A stretch of DNA of 13,035 bases from Casp-actino8 sp032118015 (GTDB lineage Bacteria > Actinomycetota > Acidimicrobiia > Acidimicrobiales > Ilumatobacteraceae), in NCBI GenBank assembly GCA_032118015.1, contig JAULYE010000186.1:1-13035 (forward strand). Reading direction: 5' to 3'. Position numbers and translations under genes: made by a program. Every line of letters begins with the position of its first letter. Within the stretch, counting starts at the first letter, position 1. Below, one piece after another: positions 6,739 through 13,035 of this stretch. The notes beneath the pieces were generated by a model. It saw only the letters and a list, made by a program, of their open reading frames with translations, did not search any database and was not told the origin of the DNA.

Positions 6739-8352
6739 ATGAGTGTCAATGGTCTCGCTCCTCTTTCTCGTCGGACATTTCTCGCGCTCGGGGCAACATT
6801 CGTCGTTGCTGCATGCTCGACATCGGACGGTTCCAGTCGTGATTCGTCCTCCACCGAACCCTCTGCGACCACTGGTCCTGTACCCGCTGTCGATCTTCCG
6901 ACGGATCCGTTCACCTTGGGGGTTGCATCGGGTGATCCGACCGCAACGTCTGTGATCATCTGGACTCGATTGGCGCCTGATCCTTTGACCGGTGGCGGTA
7001 TGCCCGACAGTGATGTCGACGTGCTGTGGGAGGTTTCCAATGACGACGAGTTCTCCTCGATCCTTGTCTCCGGGATCACTCGCGCCGAGGTGGCGTACGC
7101 GCACAGTGTGCACGTCGATGTTTCACTGGCAGATCGCAGTCCCGATGCCGACCCATGGGTGTATTTCCGGTTCAGCATCGGCGAATGGACCAGTCCAATC
7201 GGTCGCACACGCTGTGCACCCGCATCTGGTACCTCAGAGACACTGACTCTGGCGACAGCATCGTGTCAGAACTGGACGCACGGCTACTACAACGCATATG
7301 CCGACATGCGCGAACAGTCTCCGGATCTCGTCGTCTTTCTCGGCGATTACATCTACGAAGGTGGTCCGGGCAATCTGGCCAATGGCGACATCCGTCTGCA
7401 CAACAGTGACGAAGTCACGAGCATCGTCGACTACCGCAATCGCTACGCCCTTTATCGAAGTGACCCGTATTTGAGCGCCGCCCACGCAATGTGTCCGTGG
7501 GTGGTGATCTGGGACGACCACGAAGTAGACAACAACTACGCCGGTCTCGTGTCCCAGGATGCTGAAAGTCCGAATGCACCGACGGACGAGGAGTTCACAT
7601 CGCGACGCGCCGAGGCCTACCAGGTGTGGTGGGAACACATGCCTGTACGGATGGCACCTCCTCGAAACGCGGATCTGCAGATCTATCGACAGATTTCCTG
7701 GGGCTCCCTCGTGAACATGGCAGCCATCGACGGTCGGCAGTATCGCGATGACCAGGCCTGTGGAGATGCCGTCCTGCAAACCGAACCCGCTTGTGACGAC
7801 GCATCGATCGAGAGCCGCTCGATGCTTGGGACGGTTCAGGAACAGTGGCTCGTCGACACTCTCAGCAGTGGTGACGCAATCTGGAATGTGATCGCCAATC
7901 AGACGGTGATGACCGACATCCGTCTCGGTGAAGCAGTCCTCAATTTCGATCAGTGGGATGGTTACGCCCCGAGTCGCGACCGCATCATGTCGGGACTCAG
8001 CGACAAAGGCGTCGACAATCTCGTCGTCCTCACAGGCGACATCCACCTGGCAGGCATCGGCAAACTGACCACCGCGACCGAGCCGGACACGGTGCGCGGA
8101 GTCGAATTCGTCACCACGTCGATTTCCTCGAACGGCAATGTCCCCGAAGGATCAGAAGCGCTCTTCATCGCTCTGCCCACGATCGTCGATGCTGAGATCC
8201 AGCATCGCGGCTACACACTGCACACGGTCACACCACAGGAGTGGACGGCCGAGTACCGCATTGTCGAAGACAACACGATCGAGAATTCACCCGTGTCACC
8301 GTGGAAGCGCTTCGTCGTTCGAGCCGGGTCTTCCGACGTTGAGTCTGTGTGA
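6739..8352 (+). CDS. phoD: PhoD-type alkaline phosphatase/phosphodiesterase, Tat lipoprotein
   Basis: This 537-residue extracytoplasmic metallophosphoesterase should release phosphate from organic phosphate mono- or diesters. The N-terminus carries a twin-arginine motif (S-R-R-T-F-L, 10-15) and a lipobox ending at C26 (V-A-A-C), so it is probably exported folded and anchored to the membrane. The N-terminal PhoD domain begins at F-T-L-G-V-A-S-G-D (58-66). The metal centre is visible: S-C-Q (C176, the cysteine that binds iron in characterised PhoD), F-L-G-D-Y (D203), W-D-D-H-E (D259, D260, H261) and G-D-I-H-L (D434, H436). Length and order match the family. It is transcribed alone and divergently from the unknown lipoprotein gene. 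No convincing Pho box or ribosome site is visible before the ATG. Its 3' end overlaps the convergent permease gene by 57 bases. Substrate preference is uncertain. Confidence 0.93.
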   Translation: MSVNGLAPLSRRTFLALGATFVVAACSTSDGSSRDSSSTEPSATTGPVPAVDLPTDPFTLGVASGDPTATSVIIWTRLAPDPLTGGGMPDSDVDVLWEVSNDDEFSSILVSGITRAEVAYAHSVHVDVSLADRSPDADPWVYFRFSIGEWTSPIGRTRCAPASGTSETLTLATASCQNWTHGYYNAYADMREQSPDLVVFLGDYIYEGGPGNLANGDIRLHNSDEVTSIVDYRNRYALYRSDPYLSAAHAMCPWVVIWDDHEVDNNYAGLVSQDAESPNAPTDEEFTSRRAEAYQVWWEHMPVRMAPPRNADLQIYRQISWGSLVNMAAIDGRQYRDDQACGDAVLQTEPACDDASIESRSMLGTVQEQWLVDTLSSGDAIWNVIANQTVMTDIRLGEAVLNFDQWDGYAPSRDRIMSGLSDKGVDNLVVLTGDIHLAGIGKLTTATEPDTVRGVEFVTTSISSNGNVPEGSEALFIALPTIVDAEIQHRGYTLHTVTPQEWTAEYRIVEDNTIENSPVSPWKRFVVRAGSSDVESV

Positions 8353-10308
8353 GGTCGCAGCCCGTGCACGCCGCCCATCGGCCAATGTTCTGACTCCACC
8401 TGCAATGCCTTCGGGATTCGACACAGCCATGACAATCAGGAACATTCCACCAATGAAGACTTCCCACTGACCGACAGAGCCGAATACGTGACCGATTCCA
8501 TGGAACACAACCCCTGAAGTCGCGAGGAGTCCAGCAGTCACGGCGCCAGAGACGCTCGTGATGCCTCCGAGATACGCGAATGCCAGAGCTGTCAACGAGG
8601 CAAAGGTTCCATAGGACAGCTCTGATACCGAGCCGAAACGGTATGCAATCAGCGTCCCGGCTATTCCTGCGATCCACGACGACACGGCAAACATCGTCAA
8701 CTTCACCCCAGTGACGTCGATCCCGATTGCTGCTGATGCACGCTCGTTGCTGCGCACTGCCAGCATCACCCGACCTGTTCCGGATCGACGGATGTTCGCA
8801 ACCACGATTGCCATCAAGACGGTGACAGCGAGAACGAACAGACCGAAGACAGGTCGCGACGTCGTGGTCCCGAAGACCAGACCGAAGTCCCAGGATCCGA
8901 GGGACGGATTCGGAACCTGCGCTCCACCTGTCGAAATATCACCGATGATCGCCGGATTCTTGAACACGAATTCAGCGATCGTGACCCCACCGGCAAGAGT
9001 CACGATTGCCAAGTTCGTACCGCGGATACGCAATGCAGGTATGCCGACGATGACTCCGAACACCATCGCAGTGAGCGATGCTGCCAATGGTGCCCATGGA
9101 AAAGGGACCCCATGATCCATGGCCAGACGAGACAGAGCGAATCCGGCAATGCCAGAAAATGCCATCTGCCCAAGGGATGTTTGACCACCAAAACCTGTGA
9201 GGACGACGAACGACAACGCAATGACAATTGCTGTCAGCGTGGTGAGGATCGCTCCCCTCCACAGTGGCCCCAAAAAGAGCACCCCAAGAATTCCTGCACT
9301 GACAGGCGCCAGGACGGACAACTTCGTCAGTCGGGCGTGAGGAACCCGAGGGAGTGACCCGATCACGACCGAACCCCGATCCGGCAATCGTTCGCCGAAC
9401 ACGATCATCGTCACGATGATGATCACGAACGGTAAGCCTTCGCGCGCGCCGTAGTCCGGAAACCAGTCGATGTCGTTTTGCACTTTGGTGAATGTCGACT
9501 GAACCATGCCGATCAGAAGACCCGCAAGAACAGTGGTCCACACTCGCGTGAAAGCTCCGAGGAGTGCCGCTCCGAGAGCTGGCACAAGGAATCCGAGCGA
9601 AAAGGTCATCGGAGTCAACTGCAATTGCGATGATGCGAGAATTGCGATCAGCGCCGTCAGAAGGGTCGACACCACCCATCCGATCAGCGCCAGACGATCG
9701 GGCGAGTAGCCGAGCAGTACGGCGCCTCGCTCGTTTTCAGCTCCAGCGCGTGTGGCCAAACCGATTCGCAAGTACTTACTCGACGCCCACACACCGAGAG
9801 CTACCACGGTGACGACCACACACAACCACAGACCGTCGCGCGGAACGGTCACGTCTGCGAATAGGGTCACCGGCTCACGGGGCAGGATCGCTGGAACGCG
9901 CAGAGATGACCCATCGGCGAACCGCTGCTGAACGAGAGCGATGAAGACGATGACGACGCCGATGTTGGCTACCACCTTGGCCAACATCGGCGATCGGCGC
10001 AACGGGCCAAAAACGAAGACGTGCACGATGACACCGAGAATCGCTGCAGTCACGAGCGACAGGACCAACGCCCACGCCGAACCCACGTCGCCCCCGAAGT
10101 GATATCGATCCGGGAGACCAGGAACGGGGAAGGGGTATGCGCCACGGCGAAGATCGGCGTACACGTATGCACTCCACATGGCCATGGCTCCGGACGCGAA
10201 GTGAACGACTCCGGAAGCCTGGTACGTGATGACGAGACCGAGGCCCAAAGCAGCAATGATCGCGCCCGCTCCACTTCCGAGCAACGCGTAGAAAAGGTAG
10301 TCGGACAT
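8296..10308 (-). CDS. Fused LivH-LivM permease of a branched-chain amino acid type ABC importer
   Basis: This 670-residue protein joins both membrane subunits of a HAAT-family importer. The LivH half covers about 1-310, with its ATPase-contacting loop around residues 181-205 (G-L-A-T-R-A then L-L-G-Y). The LivM half covers about 325-645, with the family segment G-F-G-G-Q-T-S-L-G-Q (372-381) and its own coupling loop near 510-535 (A-V-R-S-N-E-R-A then A-I-G-I). Separate subunits are about 290-350 residues each, so nothing seems missing. The last 25 residues are hydrophilic and poorly conserved in character. It follows the substrate-binding protein gene by 15 bases, clearly one operon. No ATPase gene (LivG or LivF) is in the window. 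The cargo could be branched-chain amino acids, urea, amides or another small solute. Its tail overlaps the convergent phoD gene by 57 bases. Confidence 0.92.
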   Translation of the reverse strand: MSDYLFYALLGSGAGAIIAALGLGLVITYQASGVVHFASGAMAMWSAYVYADLRRGAYPFPVPGLPDRYHFGGDVGSAWALVLSLVTAAILGVIVHVFVFGPLRRSPMLAKVVANIGVVIVFIALVQQRFADGSSLRVPAILPREPVTLFADVTVPRDGLWLCVVVTVVALGVWASSKYLRIGLATRAGAENERGAVLLGYSPDRLALIGWVVSTLLTALIAILASSQLQLTPMTFSLGFLVPALGAALLGAFTRVWTTVLAGLLIGMVQSTFTKVQNDIDWFPDYGAREGLPFVIIIVTMIVFGERLPDRGSVVIGSLPRVPHARLTKLSVLAPVSAGILGVLFLGPLWRGAILTTLTAIVIALSFVVLTGFGGQTSLGQMAFSGIAGFALSRLAMDHGVPFPWAPLAASLTAMVFGVIVGIPALRIRGTNLAIVTLAGGVTIAEFVFKNPAIIGDISTGGAQVPNPSLGSWDFGLVFGTTTSRPVFGLFVLAVTVLMAIVVANIRRSGTGRVMLAVRSNERASAAIGIDVTGVKLTMFAVSSWIAGIAGTLIAYRFGSVSELSYGTFASLTALAFAYLGGITSVSGAVTAGLLATSGVVFHGIGHVFGSVGQWEVFIGGMFLIVMAVSNPEGIAGGVRTLADGRRARAATSHRLNVGRPGSNDEALPR

Positions 10309-10323
10309 CTGCTCGTGGAACGG

Positions 10324-11628
10324 CTACGGACCGAGATACGTCTTGCTGTCGACGAGTCCGAGGCCGTCCACCGGTCCAATGACCCCGGAGCCTTTGTATT
10401 CGGCGAAAGGAAAGACGAAGGAACACACAGCTGGATGTGATGTCACTGAACCACATTCGAGCGGACTCGTACTCGCGAACAAGGTCGTCCCGTTGCCAGC
10501 TCGCACATAGTCGTAGAGCGACGACCCAGTGACGTCGATCCCATCGACAACCATCTGTTGTGCGGCGTCGACAAGTGTCATGTACATGAGATAGCCGAGT
10601 CCTCCGAGACCGTAGGACGCAGTCGTGATCTCGGACTCCTCGACACCCATCACGGGAGCGAGCAACATGCGCTGCAGTCGGCGTTCAGCCGAATCATCGT
10701 CTTGTGCCAAGCCGGCGAACATCCATCCGAGTGCATCGTCTCCGACTTCGTCGATCACATCTTTTTCGGCACATGCTGCTGTCGTGATCACGGGGATCTC
10801 GATTCCCAGAGCTGCGCGTCCGCGCATCGTGCCGACACACCCTGCCTCTGCGTACAGTGACACGATCACATCGGGCTGCGATGATGCAGCTTCGCGCATC
10901 AGTCCTTGATACCCCGCGTCTGTCTCGTTGTCACCGCCCTTGACCGCTGTCCACCCGATCCCGGCGGCCTCGAGCGCACTCTGGAGCGAACCAGCAGTCG
11001 AGTTCGAACCCGGATTGTCAGCGTGCACGATGCTGACTTCCGTGGCAGAAAAGTGATCCTTGGCAACTGCTGCGATGGCAGCTTGCGAGGTTGCATTGCC
11101 GCCCGTGATGAACAGTGCATCTGCTGTGTAGTCGGGTGGCAAGATCGGCAACACGCCAATGACCGGTACGCCAGCTGCTGAATACGTCTTGTAGTCAGGG
11201 AACAAGTCGAACCCGAGAAGAATCAGTTCTGCCTTCTTGCCGACCAACTCTTGTGCGCAAGCTTGTGACGTTTCCGGTGAGCCCTTGGCAATACACGTCT
11301 CGAGGACAATAGGTCGATTGCCGAAACCACCATTGGAATTGGTGTACTCGACCGCGGCCTCGATGAATCTGCGGATGTCCGGGAAGTCGACGGACGGGAC
11401 ACCCTCACTGTTGACCAGTCCCACGATCATCGAAGGACCCGTCGGTGGGGCGAGTTCGGCCCCTGTCTCGGGTGACGAGGTGTCGCTGACATCAGGACCG
11501 GAGTCACCTGGCAGGTCACTGCCGACATCCTGAGATGCTCCATTGGAGCCACCGGAACATGCCACAGTGATCAGCCCAACAGCGATCGCATGCACCAGAG
11601 CGAATAGATACCGACGCGACTTCTTCAT
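10324..11628 (-). CDS. LivK-like periplasmic-type substrate-binding lipoprotein of an ABC importer
   Basis: This 434-residue type I solute-binding protein captures substrate outside the cell for the fused permease encoded 15 bases downstream. The signal peptide ends in lipobox T-V-A-C (C24). An acidic, Ser/Gly/Pro-rich linker (25-65) follows, then the two-lobed binding domain from about residue 66 (I-V-G-L-V-N-S-E-G) to the end. Six further cysteines fall as close pairs (112/124, 264/286, 392/402) and may form three disulfides. The basic start K-K-S-R-R-Y-L-F is Tat-like, but its hydrophobic core also suits Sec. I chose the ATG at 11628 because GGGGGAAG lies just upstream; a start at 11670 would place 14 non-signal residues in front. 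The ligand is unknown: the family binds branched-chain amino acids, amides, urea and other compounds. Confidence 0.9.
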   Translation of the reverse strand: MKKSRRYLFALVHAIAVGLITVACSGGSNGASQDVGSDLPGDSGPDVSDTSSPETGAELAPPTGPSMIVGLVNSEGVPSVDFPDIRRFIEAAVEYTNSNGGFGNRPIVLETCIAKGSPETSQACAQELVGKKAELILLGFDLFPDYKTYSAAGVPVIGVLPILPPDYTADALFITGGNATSQAAIAAVAKDHFSATEVSIVHADNPGSNSTAGSLQSALEAAGIGWTAVKGGDNETDAGYQGLMREAASSQPDVIVSLYAEAGCVGTMRGRAALGIEIPVITTAACAEKDVIDEVGDDALGWMFAGLAQDDDSAERRLQRMLLAPVMGVEESEITTASYGLGGLGYLMYMTLVDAAQQMVVDGIDVTGSSLYDYVRAGNGTTLFASTSPLECGSVTSHPAVCSFVFPFAEYKGSGVIGPVDGLGLVDSKTYLGP

Positions 11629-11630
11629 GA

Positions 11631-11638
11631 CTTCCCCC
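11631..11638 (-). promoter_or_regulatory. Strong ribosome binding site of the substrate-binding protein gene
   Basis: GGGGGAAG on the minus strand lies just before the ATG at 11628 and fixes that start. It is the strongest Shine-Dalgarno sequence in the window, as expected for a binding protein made in excess over its permease. Confidence 0.75.
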
Positions 11639-11643
11639 ATGTC

Positions 11644-11653
11644 CCCCCGGACC
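11644..11653. repeat. Direct repeat copy 1, CCCCCGGACC
   Basis: This ten-base sequence recurs exactly at 11701-11710. This copy lies in the predicted leader of the importer operon, just downstream of the candidate transcription start. Together the two copies bracket the candidate promoter and may be operator half-sites; chance in a C-rich spacer cannot be excluded. Confidence 0.4.
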
Positions 11654-11660
11654 TGCGCCG

Positions 11661-11687
11661 ACTGTACCAATCGCGACCGAAGGACAA
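11661..11687 (-). promoter_or_regulatory. Candidate promoter of the ABC importer operon
   Basis: On the minus strand TTGTCC (11687-11682) and TACAGT (11666-11661) are separated by 15 bases, or 16 if GTTGTC is taken as the -35. TACAGT is a good TANNNT -10. The inferred transcript would start near 11654, leaving a leader of about 26 bases that contains the strong ribosome site. Confidence 0.4.
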
Positions 11688-11700
11688 CTCATTCTGAGGA

Positions 11701-11710
11701 CCCCCGGACC
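11701..11710. repeat. Direct repeat copy 2, CCCCCGGACC
   Basis: This is the second exact copy, 57 bases from the first. It lies about 14 bases upstream of the candidate -35 of the importer operon and 68 bases before the preferred start of the desaturase gene, so a bound regulator could affect both divergent genes. Confidence 0.4.
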
Positions 11711-11766
11711 CGATGGTGCTCTCAGGCTTCGAATCGACCAATCGAGTCCGCCGCATTCGGCTCTCC

Positions 11767-11772
11767 TATCCT
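11767..11772 (+). promoter_or_regulatory. Possible -10 element of a leaderless desaturase transcript
   Basis: TATCCT fits TANNNT and ends exactly six bases before the ATG at 11779, the geometry of leaderless actinobacterial genes and the same spacing seen before the acyltransferase. No TTGACA-like -35 is visible at 16-18 bases, so this is tentative. It supports the 11779 start over 11713. Confidence 0.35.
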
Positions 11773-11778
11773 GAGGTC

Positions 11779-12693
11779 ATGAATCAGCCGCGTCGCTCAC
11801 TGGATCTCATCGACAAGCTGACACTGCCTGCCTTTGCCGCAACCATGCTCTGGGAGCATCGTGTCCTCAGCCGTCGGCAACGGCGCGATCTGGACGACAT
11901 CGATTCTCCAGCGCCACTCGACACTGGCGATCCCACTCCTGATCCACTCGTTCCCCTCGGTTACGAAAAGAAGGACACTGCTGGGAGTCTCGGGCTCCTC
12001 CTCGGTTCGATCATTGTCGGATTGGCACTCGATGGTGCGTATCAAAAGGTGAGCCACCGGCTGTATGCACGCCGCATTGCAAACTTTGGTCGCGGGCGAA
12101 GCGCATTCTTCACGGCTTTCTTTCTCTGGGATTTCCTGTACTACTGGAACCATCGTTGGATGCATGAGGTTCGCCTGTTCTGGGCCGATCATGTCGCCCA
12201 CCATTCGGGTCGGCGCTACAACCTGTCCACAGCGCTACGTCAGACGTGGTCGGGGTTTTTCACGACCTGGGTCTACTGGCCAATGCCTCTGCTCGGGTAC
12301 CGCTACTCCACGATTGCCAAAGCTCGCCAGTTGAACTTGCTCTACCAGTACTGGATCCACACCGAAGCCATCGATCGACTTCCTGAACCGATCGAGCAGA
12401 TCTTCAACACGCCTTCGCATCACCGTGTCCATCACGGAGCGAACAAGCAGTACATCGACAAGAATTACGGCGGCATCTTCATCATCTGGGATCGCATGTT
12501 CAAGACGTTCGAACCAGAAATCCGCCGCGTGCAGTACGGACTGACGAAGAACATCCGCACCAGCAATCCGGTGAAGATGGCCTACGGAGAACTTACTGCG
12601 ATTGCTCGCGATCTCTCACAGGCCGACAACCTCGATGAGCGGCTGCGATACGTCTTCGGTCGACCCGGGTGGGAGCCATCCCGCGCTGCGTGA
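11779..12693 (+). CDS. Sterol desaturase / fatty acid hydroxylase family membrane enzyme
   Basis: This 304-residue diiron membrane oxygenase of the sterol desaturase/fatty acid hydroxylase superfamily hydroxylates or desaturates a lipid or isoprenoid C-H bond at the cytoplasmic membrane face. The histidine clusters are complete: H-R-W-M-H (H125, H129), H-V-A-H-H (H138, H141, H142), a lone H194, and H-H-R-V-H-H (H214, H215, H218, H219). Hydrophobic segments lie at about 69-86, 108-123 and 158-172. I prefer the ATG at 11779: TATCCT ends six bases before it, as in leaderless actinobacterial genes, and GAGG is very close. An ATG at 11713 would add 22 residues of arginine-rich, non-family sequence. 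The gene is divergent from the ABC importer operon, and its stop lies five bases from the end of the convergent monooxygenase gene. Substrate unknown; sterols are not to be assumed in this bacterium. Confidence 0.9.
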   Translation: MNQPRRSLDLIDKLTLPAFAATMLWEHRVLSRRQRRDLDDIDSPAPLDTGDPTPDPLVPLGYEKKDTAGSLGLLLGSIIVGLALDGAYQKVSHRLYARRIANFGRGRSAFFTAFFLWDFLYYWNHRWMHEVRLFWADHVAHHSGRRYNLSTALRQTWSGFFTTWVYWPMPLLGYRYSTIAKARQLNLLYQYWIHTEAIDRLPEPIEQIFNTPSHHRVHHGANKQYIDKNYGGIFIIWDRMFKTFEPEIRRVQYGLTKNIRTSNPVKMAYGELTAIARDLSQADNLDERLRYVFGRPGWEPSRAA

Positions 12694-12698
12694 ACGAC

Positions 12699-13035
12699 TC
12701 AACTGGTTGGTACGGCGACTCGGGTGAACTGCATCACTCCATCGTCGACTGGGGACTTGACGATCATCTTTTTGTCCCGTGAGATGAGTTGAGGGTTCAC
12801 CCACGGTTCACGGTCGCCTTGTTTGGGCATCAGATGCATCGCTCGCATCATGTACCCAGCTGGAAAATCGTCGATCCATGACCGCTGGGGCATATCACCG
12901 TCTTCGGCTCGCAGTCGCGGTGTCGCTTGCTGAACACCGATCTCTTTCATGTGATTCAGCAGTCGGCACACGTACTTGGCGACGACATCGGCACGCAATG
13001 TCCACGAGGCATTGATGTAGCCGAACGTGGACACC
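12699..13035 (-). CDS. Flavin-containing monooxygenase (Baeyer-Villiger type), C-terminal fragment cut by window edge
   Basis: Only the last 112 codons are visible; the frame runs off the right edge, so the flavin and NADPH binding motifs are outside the window. The fragment opens with F-G-Y-I-N-A-S-W-T-L-R-A-D, then Y-V-C-R-L-L-N-H-M, which is characteristic of the C-terminal part of class B flavoprotein monooxygenases. These use NADPH and oxygen to oxidise ketones to esters or to oxidise heteroatoms. The tail from about residue 50 onward (counting from base 13034) is hydrophilic with R-S-W-I-D-D-F-P-A-G-Y, as in the larger actinobacterial members. A GTG or ATG within the fragment is not the true start. 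It is convergent with the desaturase gene and leaves only five bases between stops. Family call is good; substrate unknown. Confidence 0.82.
   Translation of the reverse strand, partial: VSTFGYINASWTLRADVVAKYVCRLLNHMKEIGVQQATPRLRAEDGDMPQRSWIDDFPAGYMMRAMHLMPKQGDREPWVNPQLISRDKKMIVKSPVDDGVMQFTRVAVPTS

Noticed and set aside
7234..8046. Minus-strand reading frame of 270 codons
   Set aside because: It is antisense to phoD, whose metal-binding motifs span the same bases; the composition is that of a shadow frame.
8972..9679. Minus-strand reading frame of 235 codons, and similar frames at 9875-10456
   Set aside because: These are same-strand, out-of-frame shadows of the fused permease; they are rich in Ser, Arg and His and lack membrane helices.
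11629..11670. Longer N-terminus for the substrate-binding protein
   Set aside because: The added 14 residues would precede the lipoprotein signal peptide and include the strong ribosome site itself.
1..13035. Mobile element, toxin-antitoxin, CRISPR or phage-defence island
   Set aside because: No transposase, integrase, terminal inverted repeats, repeat arrays, nuclease or helicase motifs or tRNA genes were found, and base composition looks even throughout.

Overview
The window comes from a moderately GC-rich, gene-dense bacterium. It reads as an actinobacterium, most likely of an Acidimicrobiia-like lineage. The grounds are the protein families present: paired DUF1295 membrane proteins, a secreted protein with a W-L-W-x-D / V-T-C-x-G-P-G pattern, and a one-chain LivH-LivM permease. 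Two starts also look leaderless, which is common in Actinobacteria. This placement rests on family resemblance from memory, not on a search. Twelve protein genes fill almost everything. The longest stretch without a gene is about 150 bases, and I see no RNA gene, insertion sequence, CRISPR array or prophage.

Left part (1-2721): a PlsC-type acyltransferase and a DUF1295 membrane protein (cut by the left edge) overlap by 8 bases on the minus strand. A second, divergent DUF1295 protein is read the other way from an 81-base spacer. This looks like a small lipid or membrane-modification locus. Next on the plus strand (2837-5239) come a GGDEF-EAL protein, with an intact diguanylate cyclase site but a badly eroded EAL domain, and an EamA-family exporter 12 bases behind it.

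Middle (5221-8352): a minus-strand pair encodes a cysteine-rich lipoprotein and a secreted PKD-like protein, joined by an ATGA stop/start overlap. I know of no function for either; they look like partners at the cell surface. Divergent from them is a Tat-exported, probably lipid-anchored PhoD phosphatase/phosphodiesterase.

Right part (8296-13035): a branched-chain-amino-acid-type ABC importer is encoded on the minus strand as a lipoprotein substrate-binding protein followed by a fused LivH-LivM permease. No LivG or LivF ATPase is present in the window. Divergent from it is a sterol desaturase/fatty acid hydroxylase family membrane enzyme. Its 3' end abuts the C-terminal piece of a flavin-containing (Baeyer-Villiger type) monooxygenase cut by the right edge.

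No single new defence or mobile system is visible. The points most worth a second look are the unknown lipoprotein/PKD-like pair, the sensor protein with a live GGDEF and apparently dead EAL, the ATPase-less importer operon, the two unlike DUF1295 paralogs around an acyltransferase, and the very compact convergent junctions, including a 57-base tail-to-tail overlap.
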